Positions 52,230 to 62,976 of a stretch of 64,000 nucleotides of DNA are shown piece by piece. The DNA lies in assembly GCF_003672135.1 (NCBI RefSeq), contig NC_039519.1, positions 4,588,001-4,652,000 of the forward strand, read 5' to 3'. Every line of letters starts with the position of its first letter. The stretch's first letter is position 1. Position numbers and translations under genes: made by a program. The notes beneath the pieces are model-generated. The model made no database searches. It was not told the origin of the DNA and was given only the letters and a program-made list of their open reading frames with translations. The stretch is from Ooceraea biroi. Taxonomy: Eukaryota; Arthropoda; Insecta; Hymenoptera; Formicidae.

Positions 52230-53167
52230 TTAAACAATATATTGTCCATTTTGTTTGATTATCTTTTGCCATTTTTCAGGCAACTTCATGATTCCGCGCT
52301 CAAAAAAGTTCGTATCTTTTTCAGCAAAAAACAATTCCAACAACGATTTGATATCCTCATCAGCAGTAAAGGTTTTACCATTCAAGGCGTTTCGCAAAGA
52401 ACGAAACGAATGGTAATCTGATGGTGCCAGGTCTGGCGAATATGGTGGATGTGGTAACATCATGGTAACACATCCCATCCAAGCTGCAACAATTTTTCAC
52501 GAGTGACCAAACTTGTACGTGGTCTAGCGTTATCATGGTGAAACACAACACCTTTGCGATTCACCAATTCTCGACGTTTCTGTTTGATGGCATCATTTCA
52601 TTTATCCAGTTGACGACAGTATACGTCTGAATTAATGGTTTGATTCCTTGCAAGCAGCTCGAAATACACAATACCTTTAAAGTCCCACCAGACTGACAGC
52701 ATAATCTTTCTTTGGTGAATATCTGCTTTTCAAGTGCTTTCAGCAGGTTCATCACGCTTGCTCCACGATCTTTTTCGTTTGACGTTGTTGTAGACGATTT
52801 TTCGTCGCCTGTTATCATACGTTTCAAAAATCGATCATTTTCCTCACGTTTCAAAAGAGAATCGCGGATGTCAATACGCTTAGTGAGATGAATTTCTTTG
52901 AGCTCATGTGGTACCCAAATATCGAGCTTACTAATGTATCCAAGTCGTTTTAAATGGTTTCAACACTCGATTTCGATACGTTAAGATTCTCAGCAATCTC
53001 TCGTGTCGTTAAACGCCGATTGGAATCGATCAGTGCCTTTATTTTGTCATCATCAATTTCGATTGACCTTCCTGAGCGTGGTGCATCTTTCACATTAAAA
53101 TCTCCAGATCGAAATTTAGTAAACGAATTTTGACACTGCCGCAGCTTTAAAGCATCCTCGCCATATA
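52230..53167 (-). pseudogene. Mariner transposase, unit 1, 5'-truncated and frameshifted
   Basis: The coding strand starts in the middle of the N-terminal DNA-binding region (GEDALKLRQCQNSF) and ends at the usual QNGQYIV terminus. Helix-turn-helix (LTTREIAENLNVS), TGDEK, HDNARPRTS and SPDLAPSDYH segments are all present but fall in different frames, so frameshifts and stops inactivate it. The first roughly 30 residues are replaced by the next unit's left end. Confidence 0.85.
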
Positions 53168-53243
53168 TTGGGTTGGTCAAAAAGTACTTGCGTTTTTTTT
53201 ATATAAATAAAAGGCGAATTTTTCATGGGAAACAAAAACTTTA

Positions 53244-54181
53244 TTAAACAATATATTGTCCATTTTGTTTGATTATCTTTTGCCATTTTTCAGGCAACTT
53301 CATGATTCCGCGCTCAAAACAGTTCGTATCTTTTTCAGCAAAAAACAATTCCAACAACGATTTGATATCCTCATCAGCAGTAAAGGTTTTACCATTCAAG
53401 GCGTTTTGCAAAGAACGAAACGAATGGTAATCTGATGGTGCCAGGTCTGGCGAATATGGTGGATGTGGTAACATCATGGTAACACATCCCATCCAAGCTG
53501 CAACAATTTTTCACGAGTGACCAAACTTGTACGTGGTCTAGCGTTATCATGGTGAAACACAACACCTTTGCGATTCACCAATTCTCGACGTTTCTGTTTG
53601 ATGGCATCATTTCATTTATCCAGTTGACGACAGTATACGTCTGAATTAATGGTTTGATTCCTTGCAAGCAGCTCGAAATACACAATACCTTTAAAGTCCC
53701 ACCAGACTGACAGCATAATCTTTCTTTGGTGAATATCTGCTTTTCAAGTGCTTTCAGCAGGTTCATCACGCTTGCTCCACGATCTTTTTCGTTTGACGTT
53801 GTTGTAGACGATTTTTCGTCGCCTGTTATCATACGTTTCAAAAATCGATCATTTTCCTCACGTTTCAAAAGAGAATCGCGGATGTCAATACGCTTAGTGA
53901 GATGAATTTCTTTGAGCTCATGTGGTACCCAAATATCGAGCTTACTAATGTATCCAAGTCGTTTTAAATGGTTTCAACACTCGATTTCGATACGTTAAGA
54001 TTCTCAGCAATCTCTCGTGTCGTTAAACGCCGATTGGAATCGATCAGTGCCTTTATTTTGTCATCATCAATTTCGATTGACCTTCCTGAGCGTGGTGCAT
54101 CTTTCACATTAAAATCTCCAGATCGAAATTTAGTAAACGAATTTTGACACTGCCGCAGCTTTAAAGCATCCTCGCCATATA
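53244..54181 (-). pseudogene. Mariner transposase, unit 2, 5'-truncated and frameshifted
   Basis: Almost identical to unit 1, with the same truncation point and the same frame breaks. Its left part shares variants with unit 3 and its right part shares variants with unit 1, so it is a hybrid copy. Confidence 0.85.
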
Positions 54182-54257
54182 TTGGGTTGGTCAAAAAGTA
54201 CTTGCGTTTTTTTTATATAAATAAAAGGCGAATTTTTCATGGGAAACAAAAACTTTA

Positions 54258-55288
54258 TTAAACAATATATTGTCCATTTTGTTTGATTATCTTTTGCCAT
54301 TTTTCAGGCAACTTCATGATTCCGCGCTCAAAAAGTTCGTATCTTTTTCAGCAAAAAACAATTCCAACAACGATTTGATATCCTCATCAGCAGTAAAGGT
54401 TTTACCATTCAAGGCGTTTTGCAAAGAACGAAACGAATGGTAATCTGATGGTGCCAGGTCTGGCGAATATGGTGGATGTGGTAACATCATGGTAACACAT
54501 CCCATCCAAGCTGCAACAATTTTTCACGAGTGACCAAACTTGTACGTGGTCTAGCGTTATCATGGTGAAACACAACACCTTTGCGATTCACCAATTCTCG
54601 ACGTTTCTGTTTGATGGCATCATTTCATTTATCCAGTTGACGACAGTATACGTCTGAATTAATGGTTTGATTCCTTGCAAGCAGCTCGAAATACACAATA
54701 CCTTTAAAGTCCCACCAGACTGACAGCATAATCTTTCTTTGGTGAATATCTGCTTTTCAAGTGCTTTCAGCAGGTTCATCACGCTTGCTCCACGATCTTT
54801 TTCGTTTGACGTTGTTGTAGACGATTTTTCGTCGCCTGTTATCATACGTTTCAAAAATCGATCATTTTCCTCACGTTTCAAAAGAGAATCGCGGATGTCA
54901 ATACGCTTAGTGAGATGAATTTCTTTGAGCTCATGTCGTACCCAAATATCGAGCTTACTAATGTATCCAAGTCGTTTTAAATGGTTTCAACACTCGATTT
55001 CGATACGTTAAGATTCTCAGCAATCTCTCGGGTCGTTAAACGCCGATTGGAATCGATCAGTGCCTTTATTTTGTCATCATCAATTTCGATTGACCTTCCT
55101 GAGCGTGGTGCATCTTTCACATTAAAATCTCCAAATCGAAATTTAGTAAACCAATTTTGACACTGCCGCAGTTTTAAAGCATCTTCGCCATATACATCAG
55201 ATAACTTTTTATGAGCTTGCACAGCGTTTTTCCCTTTTCGGAAGTAATAAAACAAAATATGAGGAAAATGTTCTTTTTGATTTTCCAT
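54258..55288 (-). pseudogene. Mariner transposase, unit 3, full length but frameshifted
   Basis: This copy retains the natural start (ATG at 55286-55288, MENQKEHF), the paired helix-turn-helix region with GRSIEID, and the catalytic segments TGDEK, HDNARPRTS and SPDLAPSDYH. Frame breaks occur after the helix-turn-helix and after TGDEK, with a one-base deletion near 54330 that ends the last frame early. It therefore cannot make an active transposase. Confidence 0.88.
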
Positions 55289-55475
55289 TTTGAAATGGAC
55301 GGCAAACAAACAATTGTTAACGAAATCGTGTACTTTCTTTTTGTAAAACAAGCTTGAACTGTGAGTTGTTAACCTACATAATGAATTTGCGGTTTAGAAT
55401 GAAGTTAGTTACATTTCAAGACATGTATGTCCATCTATTGGAAAAAAACGCAATTACTTTTTGGCCAACCCAATA

Positions 55476-57954
55476 GTTTCATTTAGAATCTGATGTATAA
55501 TCAGATATTAAATGAGAGAATACTAATTTCTTATAAAGTTACACGATTTTTTATACGTTCCTATTATTCTATTATTCTCTCGCGGAATCTTTATATTTAT
55601 TAAGCACATATAATTTGACTTAAACGTTTTACAGAATGTATATGTTATAATGTTATGAGTCAGCTGTTGCACGATATCTTTTAGCGTATGATATCTTAGT
55701 CAACATACGTGAGAGATATTAATTGCGATTGCATAATATTTATGACAGCGTTTTAAATAGTGACTGTATCTCGTTTGTTTAAAGTTTCGTGTGTTGTAGA
55801 ATTCTTACCAGAAATTCGTTCATCAGGAATATATCTCACGTTTAACTAATTTATCGTATTCCCCGTTGGATGATACCTGCGAGTGTCACCAAATTTTTAT
55901 ATGTATAAAATACCATTTATACATTATTGTTTAAAGTATGAGTTACAAATTTAAACAAGAAATTTAATTTGTTATAGATTATAATCTTTTTTAATAAATT
56001 TCTCGACAATTGTTACGAAGATTGCAAAATGATACAGGACTTTCTTTTCAATTCAGTCCACTTTGTCTTCTTACGAATACCGATATTTATTATATCTCAC
56101 TTTTTGTTAAACAATCGGTGTTCTTTGATACACCCTTAAAGTAAGTTATGTGCTGCATATAGGGTGCAGCACACCCTACGTACGTATGTATGGGGTAGGT
56201 TCCATTTGCCGACCGCGTCGATGAGAGCGATAATGGAACTTATCTTCATGAGATAACGTAAGTTCCGTTTGGCGATCATATCCGAGCATTATTCTATCTC
56301 TGTTCAATTCTCAATAAGCAACAGACAGAATGACCAGAGCTTATATCGATGAAATCATCACAAATGGAATTTACCCACAGCGAGTAACGTCACACAGGAG
56401 TAGTATATGAGGGTCATTTGCTAGAGACTTACTTTTTATCTGTAAATATTGCATGAAAATTAGCATGAATAATAATTTCAAAATGCAGTTTTCCAAGATG
56501 TCAGGAGATAATCATAAATTGTGAAATTATACATATAAAAAATTATAGTGATTAACGTCAGTCGATGATATCAGAATCCCAAATGTTATATCAATATTAG
56601 TTATATCAATAGAAGGTTAATATAACAAACGTATCATATTTTCAAGTAGTGCACTTTTATGAGTCTATAAGAACAAACTAGTTGATGCTAATAAGTTTAT
56701 TTAAATTTTCAATTAACAAAGAGAAAAGGGGATAGCAGTAAAATATGTTAAACTTATTATTCAAAGAAATTACAAGCGAAGAAATTAATTTAGGTATAGT
56801 TATCTATTGCATTAAAAATTTTAATTTGAGCACTATCTTTGTTTCTCTCTCTTTCTTTCTGCCTTTGTCTACAGAAGTCAGTGGCGTCATCTGCTAGTAC
56901 CTAAAACGTGAACTAGCTCTCATTTACTTTTGTAATGAAAATAATTTATTTCCATTTTAAGTAAAATTATAAAAGAGAGTTGAAATAGATATATAGCAAC
57001 GCACACTCATAAGAAAGTAATTCCTGAAAAATGTACTTTATAAATAAAAATATATATAACTATATACATATGTATACAAGTAATAAAATATAAGCGTCTT
57101 ACTTTTAAAATAAGCAATTAATATAACATTGCAAATCAAATAGAAAGGAAACGAAATATAGTTTATTCTATATTCTATATTATAAGATATTCTCTATGTA
57201 AAATTGTACAGTATTTTTGGGTGTACGTCCCCCGTAACCGACCATATCACTCGCGCTCAATAAAAACACGCGTGCGCCCTGAACCGATCCGATGCACCCT
57301 GTGAAGTCAGAATCAGGGCTAGTGCTCCATGGTAAGAGGTGGATTTTCTTGTCGGTCATATTTTCCTCTATTACACTCGAACGACGTGTTTTTTGACGCG
57401 TGAAAAATGGAATTTACTTGAACATTGCTAGTTCTTTTTTTTGTGTGATTGGTGGTTGATTCGAAGAGGCAGAAATATAGCTGAGAAGACGAGGAAGGAG
57501 GTGGAACAAGGACGTGGATGAAGATTTGACATTATCATTATTTTTCAAAGGTTTTATAGCAATTTATTCTGTTTTATTTATCGCATATTTAGTTTAGAAT
57601 GTTACAAGATATTTTATTATATCAATTTGTTGTTCATTATTTGTACATTATCTACATATTTTTACATTACCTAGATATTTTTTATATGTAAAAATATATG
57701 ACATTTGTTTTAAAATAATAGAAATTAATTATAAATTTCAAGGTTCTTATAAATTTGTATTTGATAAAAGAAGTAAATAATTGATATTTATTTACAACGC
57801 AGCATAATCACATTTGTTCACACATATTTATTATTCGTTTATTTATTGGAGATTACACGTATTATATTCTTGAATTGTGAATGTGTGTTCTTATTATCCT
57901 TTTGCAATGTACTTTGAGACATCTTAATTAAATTTTGTTAATTGTGGTTTACAG
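55476..57954. other. Intergenic stretch and candidate 5' exon of the membrane-protein gene
   Basis: Mostly AT-rich. A GC-richer patch at 57220-57330 ends in CTCCATG followed by GTAAGA at 57331, a plausible 5' splice site on the plus strand. Because the first supported coding exon at 57955 begins directly after a 3' splice site, an upstream exon is required, and this patch is a candidate. An ATG at 57292 in it would be out of frame with 57955, so it would be untranslated leader. Confidence 0.35.
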
Positions 57955-60494
57955 ATGAGAACAATAGACACGATCATGAACTCGACTTGCGCCTACTGTA
58001 CTCTTGAGCCGCCCCCTGACATTCTTCACATACCTCCACCACCATTTCCGGCTGTTCTTCAACAAGGTTCCGATTTTTATCCGAGCTCTGATATCTTGCC
58101 ATTTCCACCGCATTTAAATGACAGTCCTTGCAAGCATTTCTGCGATCGGCGTTCTGAAGGAGTGCAATATGTAGAAATGCCCCAACAAGGTCAGTTACAC
58201 ACAGTTATGCTTAGAATATAGTTAAAAGAAAAATATATTCATTATCACAAGTTTTTAAATTATTCTACCTTCTGTATGAATATAATAAAACTAACAAGGG
58301 GAGGCCACAGGATGTACCTGGACTTTTTGGACGAAACTTGGTGAGTATTTAGAGAACAATATGTAGATAACGGTAAGAGGGGTCTCCACTTTAGGAACTT
58401 TTCGGAACCCAAATAAATAAGATTACAATAGTCATTTTTATTACATTCAATTTTTCCTTTGCCGAACAAAATTGAGCAAAAATTACTTCTGCAATCTTCT
58501 TTTCTAATCAAAATGGAACAACCACAATTATATGTATATACAGGGTGTCCCGTAAAGACCGGATGAACTCTTAAGGGTAGATTCCTGAGATGATTTTAAG
58601 GCGAAAATCCTAATACTAAAATGTCGAGGCTATAATAGTTTTTGAATTATAAGCATTTATAATAAGCGAATCAGATCGCCTAAAGTTGGCGCGCTCAGAC
58701 GTGGCACAACGCAAAGTGCTAAAGGCGAAAAGTAAATGTCGCCCTTCTTGTTTACAAAGATTACTTATGCGAAGATAAGATTACTTTTATTAATATTTCT
58801 GCAAACGCGCATTGCGCAATGTAACCTTTTACCGTTTTTTTTAAATATTGGAAGTGGATATTTTTGTATTTTTATGTGATACATAAAGCGCAAGCTGTCA
58901 GATGACATTTCCTTCAGAAATCCGCTGTCAATTTCGTATTCTACAGGCAAAACTATAGTTATCAAACAGAATACTTAACAGAGTACTTTACTTGAATGAG
59001 TTTCATTTGGATATTAGCAATAATAGCTGCTTAGTTTGTTAAATAATTGTAAACTAAATACATATTATTGCTAATTACATAGTTAATCTACCCTTAAGAG
59101 TTCATCCGGTCTTTACGGGACACCCTGTATATACATGTATACATATAATTTTGGTTGTTCCATTTTGATTAGAAAAGAAGATTGCAGAAGTAATTTTTGC
59201 TCAATTTTGTTCGGCAAAGGAAAAATTGAATGTAATAAAAAATGACTATTGTAATCTTATTTATTTGGGTTCCGAAAAGTTCCGAAAGTGGAGACCCCTC
59301 TTACCGTTATCTACATATTGTTCTCTAAATACTCACCAAGTTTCGTCCAAAAAGTCCAGGTACATCCTGTGGCCTCCCCTTGTAAGTTTGTACATAAACA
59401 ATGTAAATTTTCAGGAACTGCGTTCGACGATACATGGCTCCTAATCCTAATATCATCATGCGTAGGCGTTATCTTTATCGGCATACTGCTCGCCACATTA
59501 CTCTTAAAATGCAAATTGTAAGTATACTTTCTCATCGTATATTTTCTGTTCAAGATGTGGGCATGAGTTACGTTACAACTGTGAACATAGACATGAGCAA
59601 TTCAATTTATCGTACAGCAACAGGAATGGAAAGAGCGGGGTGATGTCCATGCCGAACTCGGCTTCCAGCATGCAGACGAAAAACGGTAGGCTGCAGAATG
59701 AAGCGGTGCTGTATCCCTGCACGGCGGACACCATGCAAGACAGCCGGGTGATGTGGGCTACTCTAACTCCACGTGGAACCACTAGACATTATCTGGAAGA
59801 GCATACGTACGAGACCGTCGGGAGTGGGCAGTTCCACAAACGTACCTGTACCACACCAACCGAACATGTAAAACTCAAGGCAATCTAACAATACGTTTGT
59901 ATTACATGATAATTACATGACACGAAGATATCTTCAATATAGATAGAACAGTACCCTTGCTTATGATTATTATTGTAGCGAGTCTTTCTACACTTGTTCT
60001 ATATCTTCCTATATCATCTAGACGTATGCCGATCCACCGGCTGTCTCTCCAGTGCAGAGTCGCCCAAAGGACGATAAAGCTTTCGATAACACCGCATTCG
60101 TGGATTATGAAGAACCGTTGTCCATCAAAACTGAGTATTATCAACTCAACGACGTTCTGGAGCCAAGCGAGTCCGGTAAATTTTAATTAGTACAAGAAAA
60201 GTAAAATACTTTAAAAACATTGGCACAAAATCTCTTTCTTGAATATTCTGTCTGATATGCCACGCATATAGTTGATAGTTCATTATGCTAATTATTCTAG
60301 GCATACTTACGATTCAGAGAGGAACCCTTCGTCCACGCGTAAGCTCTCCGACGAGAATCGAGCACCCGAACTTGCCACCGTTAAATCTTCATCCGCACAA
60401 GCGCTCATCTCGCAGGGGTTCCGGTACGCAGCACACCACGGATACGCTATTGCGAAGCAGCATTGCATCGTCCACTTATATCCCCACCATATAA
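57955..60494 (+). CDS. Single-pass membrane protein of unrecognised family
   Basis: Five exons join in frame: 57955-58189, 59415-59517, 59618-59867, 60022-60175 and 60301-60494, for 311 residues. The first 78 residues are proline-rich (PPPDILHIPPPPFP) with four cysteines and one N-glycosylation site (NST). One hydrophobic helix, about residues 86-109 (LLILISSCVGVIFIGILLATLL), is followed by a cytoplasmic tail of about 200 residues. The tail has tyrosine motifs in acidic or Thr/Pro context: HTYETV, HTYADPP, VDYEEP and TEYYQL, the last with a YxxL-like sorting or SH2-type site. It ends in STYIPTI. No signal peptide is visible, so either it is a signal-anchor protein or a coding exon upstream was missed. 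The layout suggests a small receptor or adaptor whose tail is phosphorylated, but no family is recognised. Confidence 0.75.
58295..59382. mobile_element. Palindromic element filling intron 1 of the membrane-protein gene
   Basis: Left arm from CAAGGGGAGGCCACAGG at 58295 and right arm ending in its reverse complement at 59382 are inverted copies of about 245 bp each. TAA stands on both outer sides and may be the target duplication. The centre is occupied by a second TIR element (58541-59127). Without it the intron would be about 137 bp. No coding capacity. Confidence 0.8.
58541..59127. mobile_element. TIR element nested in the palindromic element
   Basis: It begins CAGGGTGTCCCGTAAAGACC and ends in the reverse complement; inverted repeats extend 43 bp, to CTTAAGGGTAGATT. 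TATA-rich flanks fit a TA target. The first 11 bases are shared with the element at 34849, but the rest differ, so they belong to related families. The 587-bp interior has no transposase. Confidence 0.8.
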
Positions 60495-60761
60495 GCATCC
60501 CGTCGCGTACTTTTTGTTACATTTGGAAAGCTTATCCAATAAGCAACGTTATGTCGTGCACCTTTCGCGTTTGTTACATTATCGTATCTAGTCATTCTAG
60601 CACGTACTGCCTATATAAGCGGAATGAACGACGTGGTCGTGAAAAGTGATCCTTTTTTATCGATTGATATAACGTGATTGTGATTGTGTAGACTTAATAG
60701 ATGTGGACACACACACGCTCTTAGAGTGACTAATGTATGTTACATTTGCATCTCATATCGA

Positions 60762-60767
60762 AATAAA
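60762..60767 (+). other. Polyadenylation signal candidate
   Basis: AATAAA about 270 bases after the stop codon of the membrane-protein gene. Confidence 0.4.
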
Positions 60768-62976
60768 ACCGCGTAGTACAGAAAAGAAATGGTGTGATCT
60801 TTTATTTAATACCAATAGTTATAGAATCCTCATCCACCATTGATTTACGTTTCTCACGGACGCTGGAGGGAATGAAACTAATCTCTCGTGCACAGTTTCA
60901 ATACTTTATTCATATAATTTCGTAATTACGGCATTATACCTATGTATTTACAATGTCCCCGATTCTTCAGGAGAGTTTTGTAATGCGTCAGTGTGCGCAC
61001 TACGGTACTCGCATGTGTATATGCGTGTGTATCTGTGTTCCTTTTTTTTTGCAAGATTAACGTGAAAATGTATCATCTTTGAAGCTGATGAAAACACACT
61101 ATTTTAATATTTAACCGATATGGCAAACTCAGTTCGACTCTATTTCTTCCCATGCCCGTGATCGTAACTGTCTTATAATAAATATGTGAATGTATTACGT
61201 ACGTAGGTACTAAACGCTATCGCCCGCCGATCGCTATAAAATCGCATAAATATAAAAAATAGTCGTTTCACTCAGCTCCGATCGTTCCTTTAACTGTAAA
61301 CTATATATCAGGCGAAATAATAACAGTAATCGATCGAGGCCCAGCTTCGGAGTATGCATAACACCCTTCGAGAATGCGAACCATAACGAAACGGGGCCCT
61401 CTGCTTTGACGTGTAAAAAATCTAAATGCACCACATATGCCTATCCCGTATTCACCGTTATCTATTTTTTTATATAATCTGGAACAAAACGCGTCGCGTG
61501 GCTGATTTCGATCCCGTGAGATTTCGATCCCGTTGCAGTCGTGGTCCGTCTTCGTTGCGAGATCGAATGAAATCTTCATTGTTCGCGAATAAGCAACGTG
61601 AAGAAATCAAGAATTAAAATCGATACGACTTTGGTAAAATCGATTCTCGACGTTGCAGATACACGAGGCGCCTCTTACGCCGTATTTGATTTACTCGCGA
61701 TTTAAACGTAATGATCATTGTTACATGTAACGTACATCGCTCGTAACGTCCCAATCCGGATTCGGCAAAGCTGTATCCGTTTTAATTCTCGTCCAAAGCT
61801 GCTCGCGGCCTCGAGTATCTTCTTTCCTTCGTTCGATCGATTTCTTCGATCTCCTTCACAACGGCTCGAGTGGTGCCAGTCTGCACAAAACGACAAAGCT
61901 CGATGCACGTTCTCACCGATCGGGATCAGCCTCCTGCGTGTGTATACATATCTACTATACATATACATGTCGTAGAAATCGCAGCCAGCCGACAACAAAA
62001 TTTTGTCCGCTCTCATGTAACTTCGCAAGATTGGCTTATACTTAAGACATCATTCTAGATCATCGCACTTCTTTCGTTTCTGTCTCCTCGTCGTGAGCCC
62101 ACGCGCGAGCATAGTTTACTGCCTAATTTAATTAGTGCACTCATACGTATGACTGTACAATGTAAAATATAATTCCATCTAGCTATAGTAATTCACTAGA
62201 TACAGCTTTTCAAGTGAGCGTTTACCATCGTTGCCCGCTTATTCCACTTTTCGTGAGGTTGTTTGTTCAATAGCGGCGACACCTCGATAACTTCCCCTTT
62301 TATGCTTTGCTATATTGATGAGTGAATATGCATAGCAACCTCCAGGTTTATTTATCAAATGTTTAACAGCAATTTGTTTAGGATTACTTACGTCTAACAC
62401 ACGCTCGTTGACCACTCATATGTTTTTCAGAAATCATCTTTGAGATTTTAAATACTTGCGAAAGAAGAAATTTTAGGCTTTTTGTGGAAACAGTAACTTC
62501 CAGCATTTTAATCCTGAGAATAATTTTTTGAAGCAATATAGTAACAATTCCGACACACTTGCAACAATTTGCCGTAACATTTGATATATGAAAGAAAGAG
62601 ATATGCAATGCACATCTTTAGTTAAACGAAGCTTATATAGCAAAGTTTAGATTAAATTCGCAATTAATCGTCGCAATTTGACGCTTCTGTTTTCTCTTTG
62701 ACTTATATTGCGAAATTTCCAGCCTTTACTGCATTGCGGATAATCGATAGTTTAAACAAAGCATTTAGAGCCGTCAATATTCAAATAACTTGCTGTTATT
62801 TGTTTGATGTAATATTATGTACGTGTAGTATTATAAATAAATAACTTTGCACATAGGTAATAATACTATGATTGATAATAATACTGATAGGTGATAGCAA
62901 ATAATATATATAAAATATTAATAATAATAAAAAATATCTTAATTAAAATGTACAATTTCTTTTTGACTGGCATATA
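60768..62976. other. Downstream stretch without a supported gene
   Basis: AT-rich at first, then a moderately GC-rich block at about 61270-62100 with overlapping ORFs on both strands (for example 61301-61579 minus and 61702-62028 minus). None has a recognisable domain. It might be an alternative long 3' UTR or a noncoding transcript. Confidence 0.35.

Larger units (their letters stand above)
52154..55473. mobile_element. Tandem mariner array: two truncated units and one full-length element
   Basis: The array opens with TTGGGTTGGCCAAAAAGTA after TA and closes with the matching inverted end before TA at 55474-55475. Unit 1 is 52154-53167 and unit 2 is 53168-54181, each 1014 bp; unit 3 is 54182-55473, 1292 bp, a normal mariner length. 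Units 1 and 2 stop after CCATATA inside the transposase gene, exactly at a TA, and the next left end follows directly. The element is of DD34D mariner type (transposase SPDLAPSDYH and TGDEK motifs on the minus strand). Only one right end and one flanking TA pair are present for the whole array. Confidence 0.92.

Noticed and set aside
57292..57330. ATG in the candidate 5' exon as the true start of the membrane protein
   Set aside because: Splicing at 57331 to 57955 would put it out of frame with the supported coding exon.
60285..60649. Second, longer plus-strand frame (125 codons) over the last exon of the membrane-protein gene
   Set aside because: Splice phase selects the other frame, ending at 60494.
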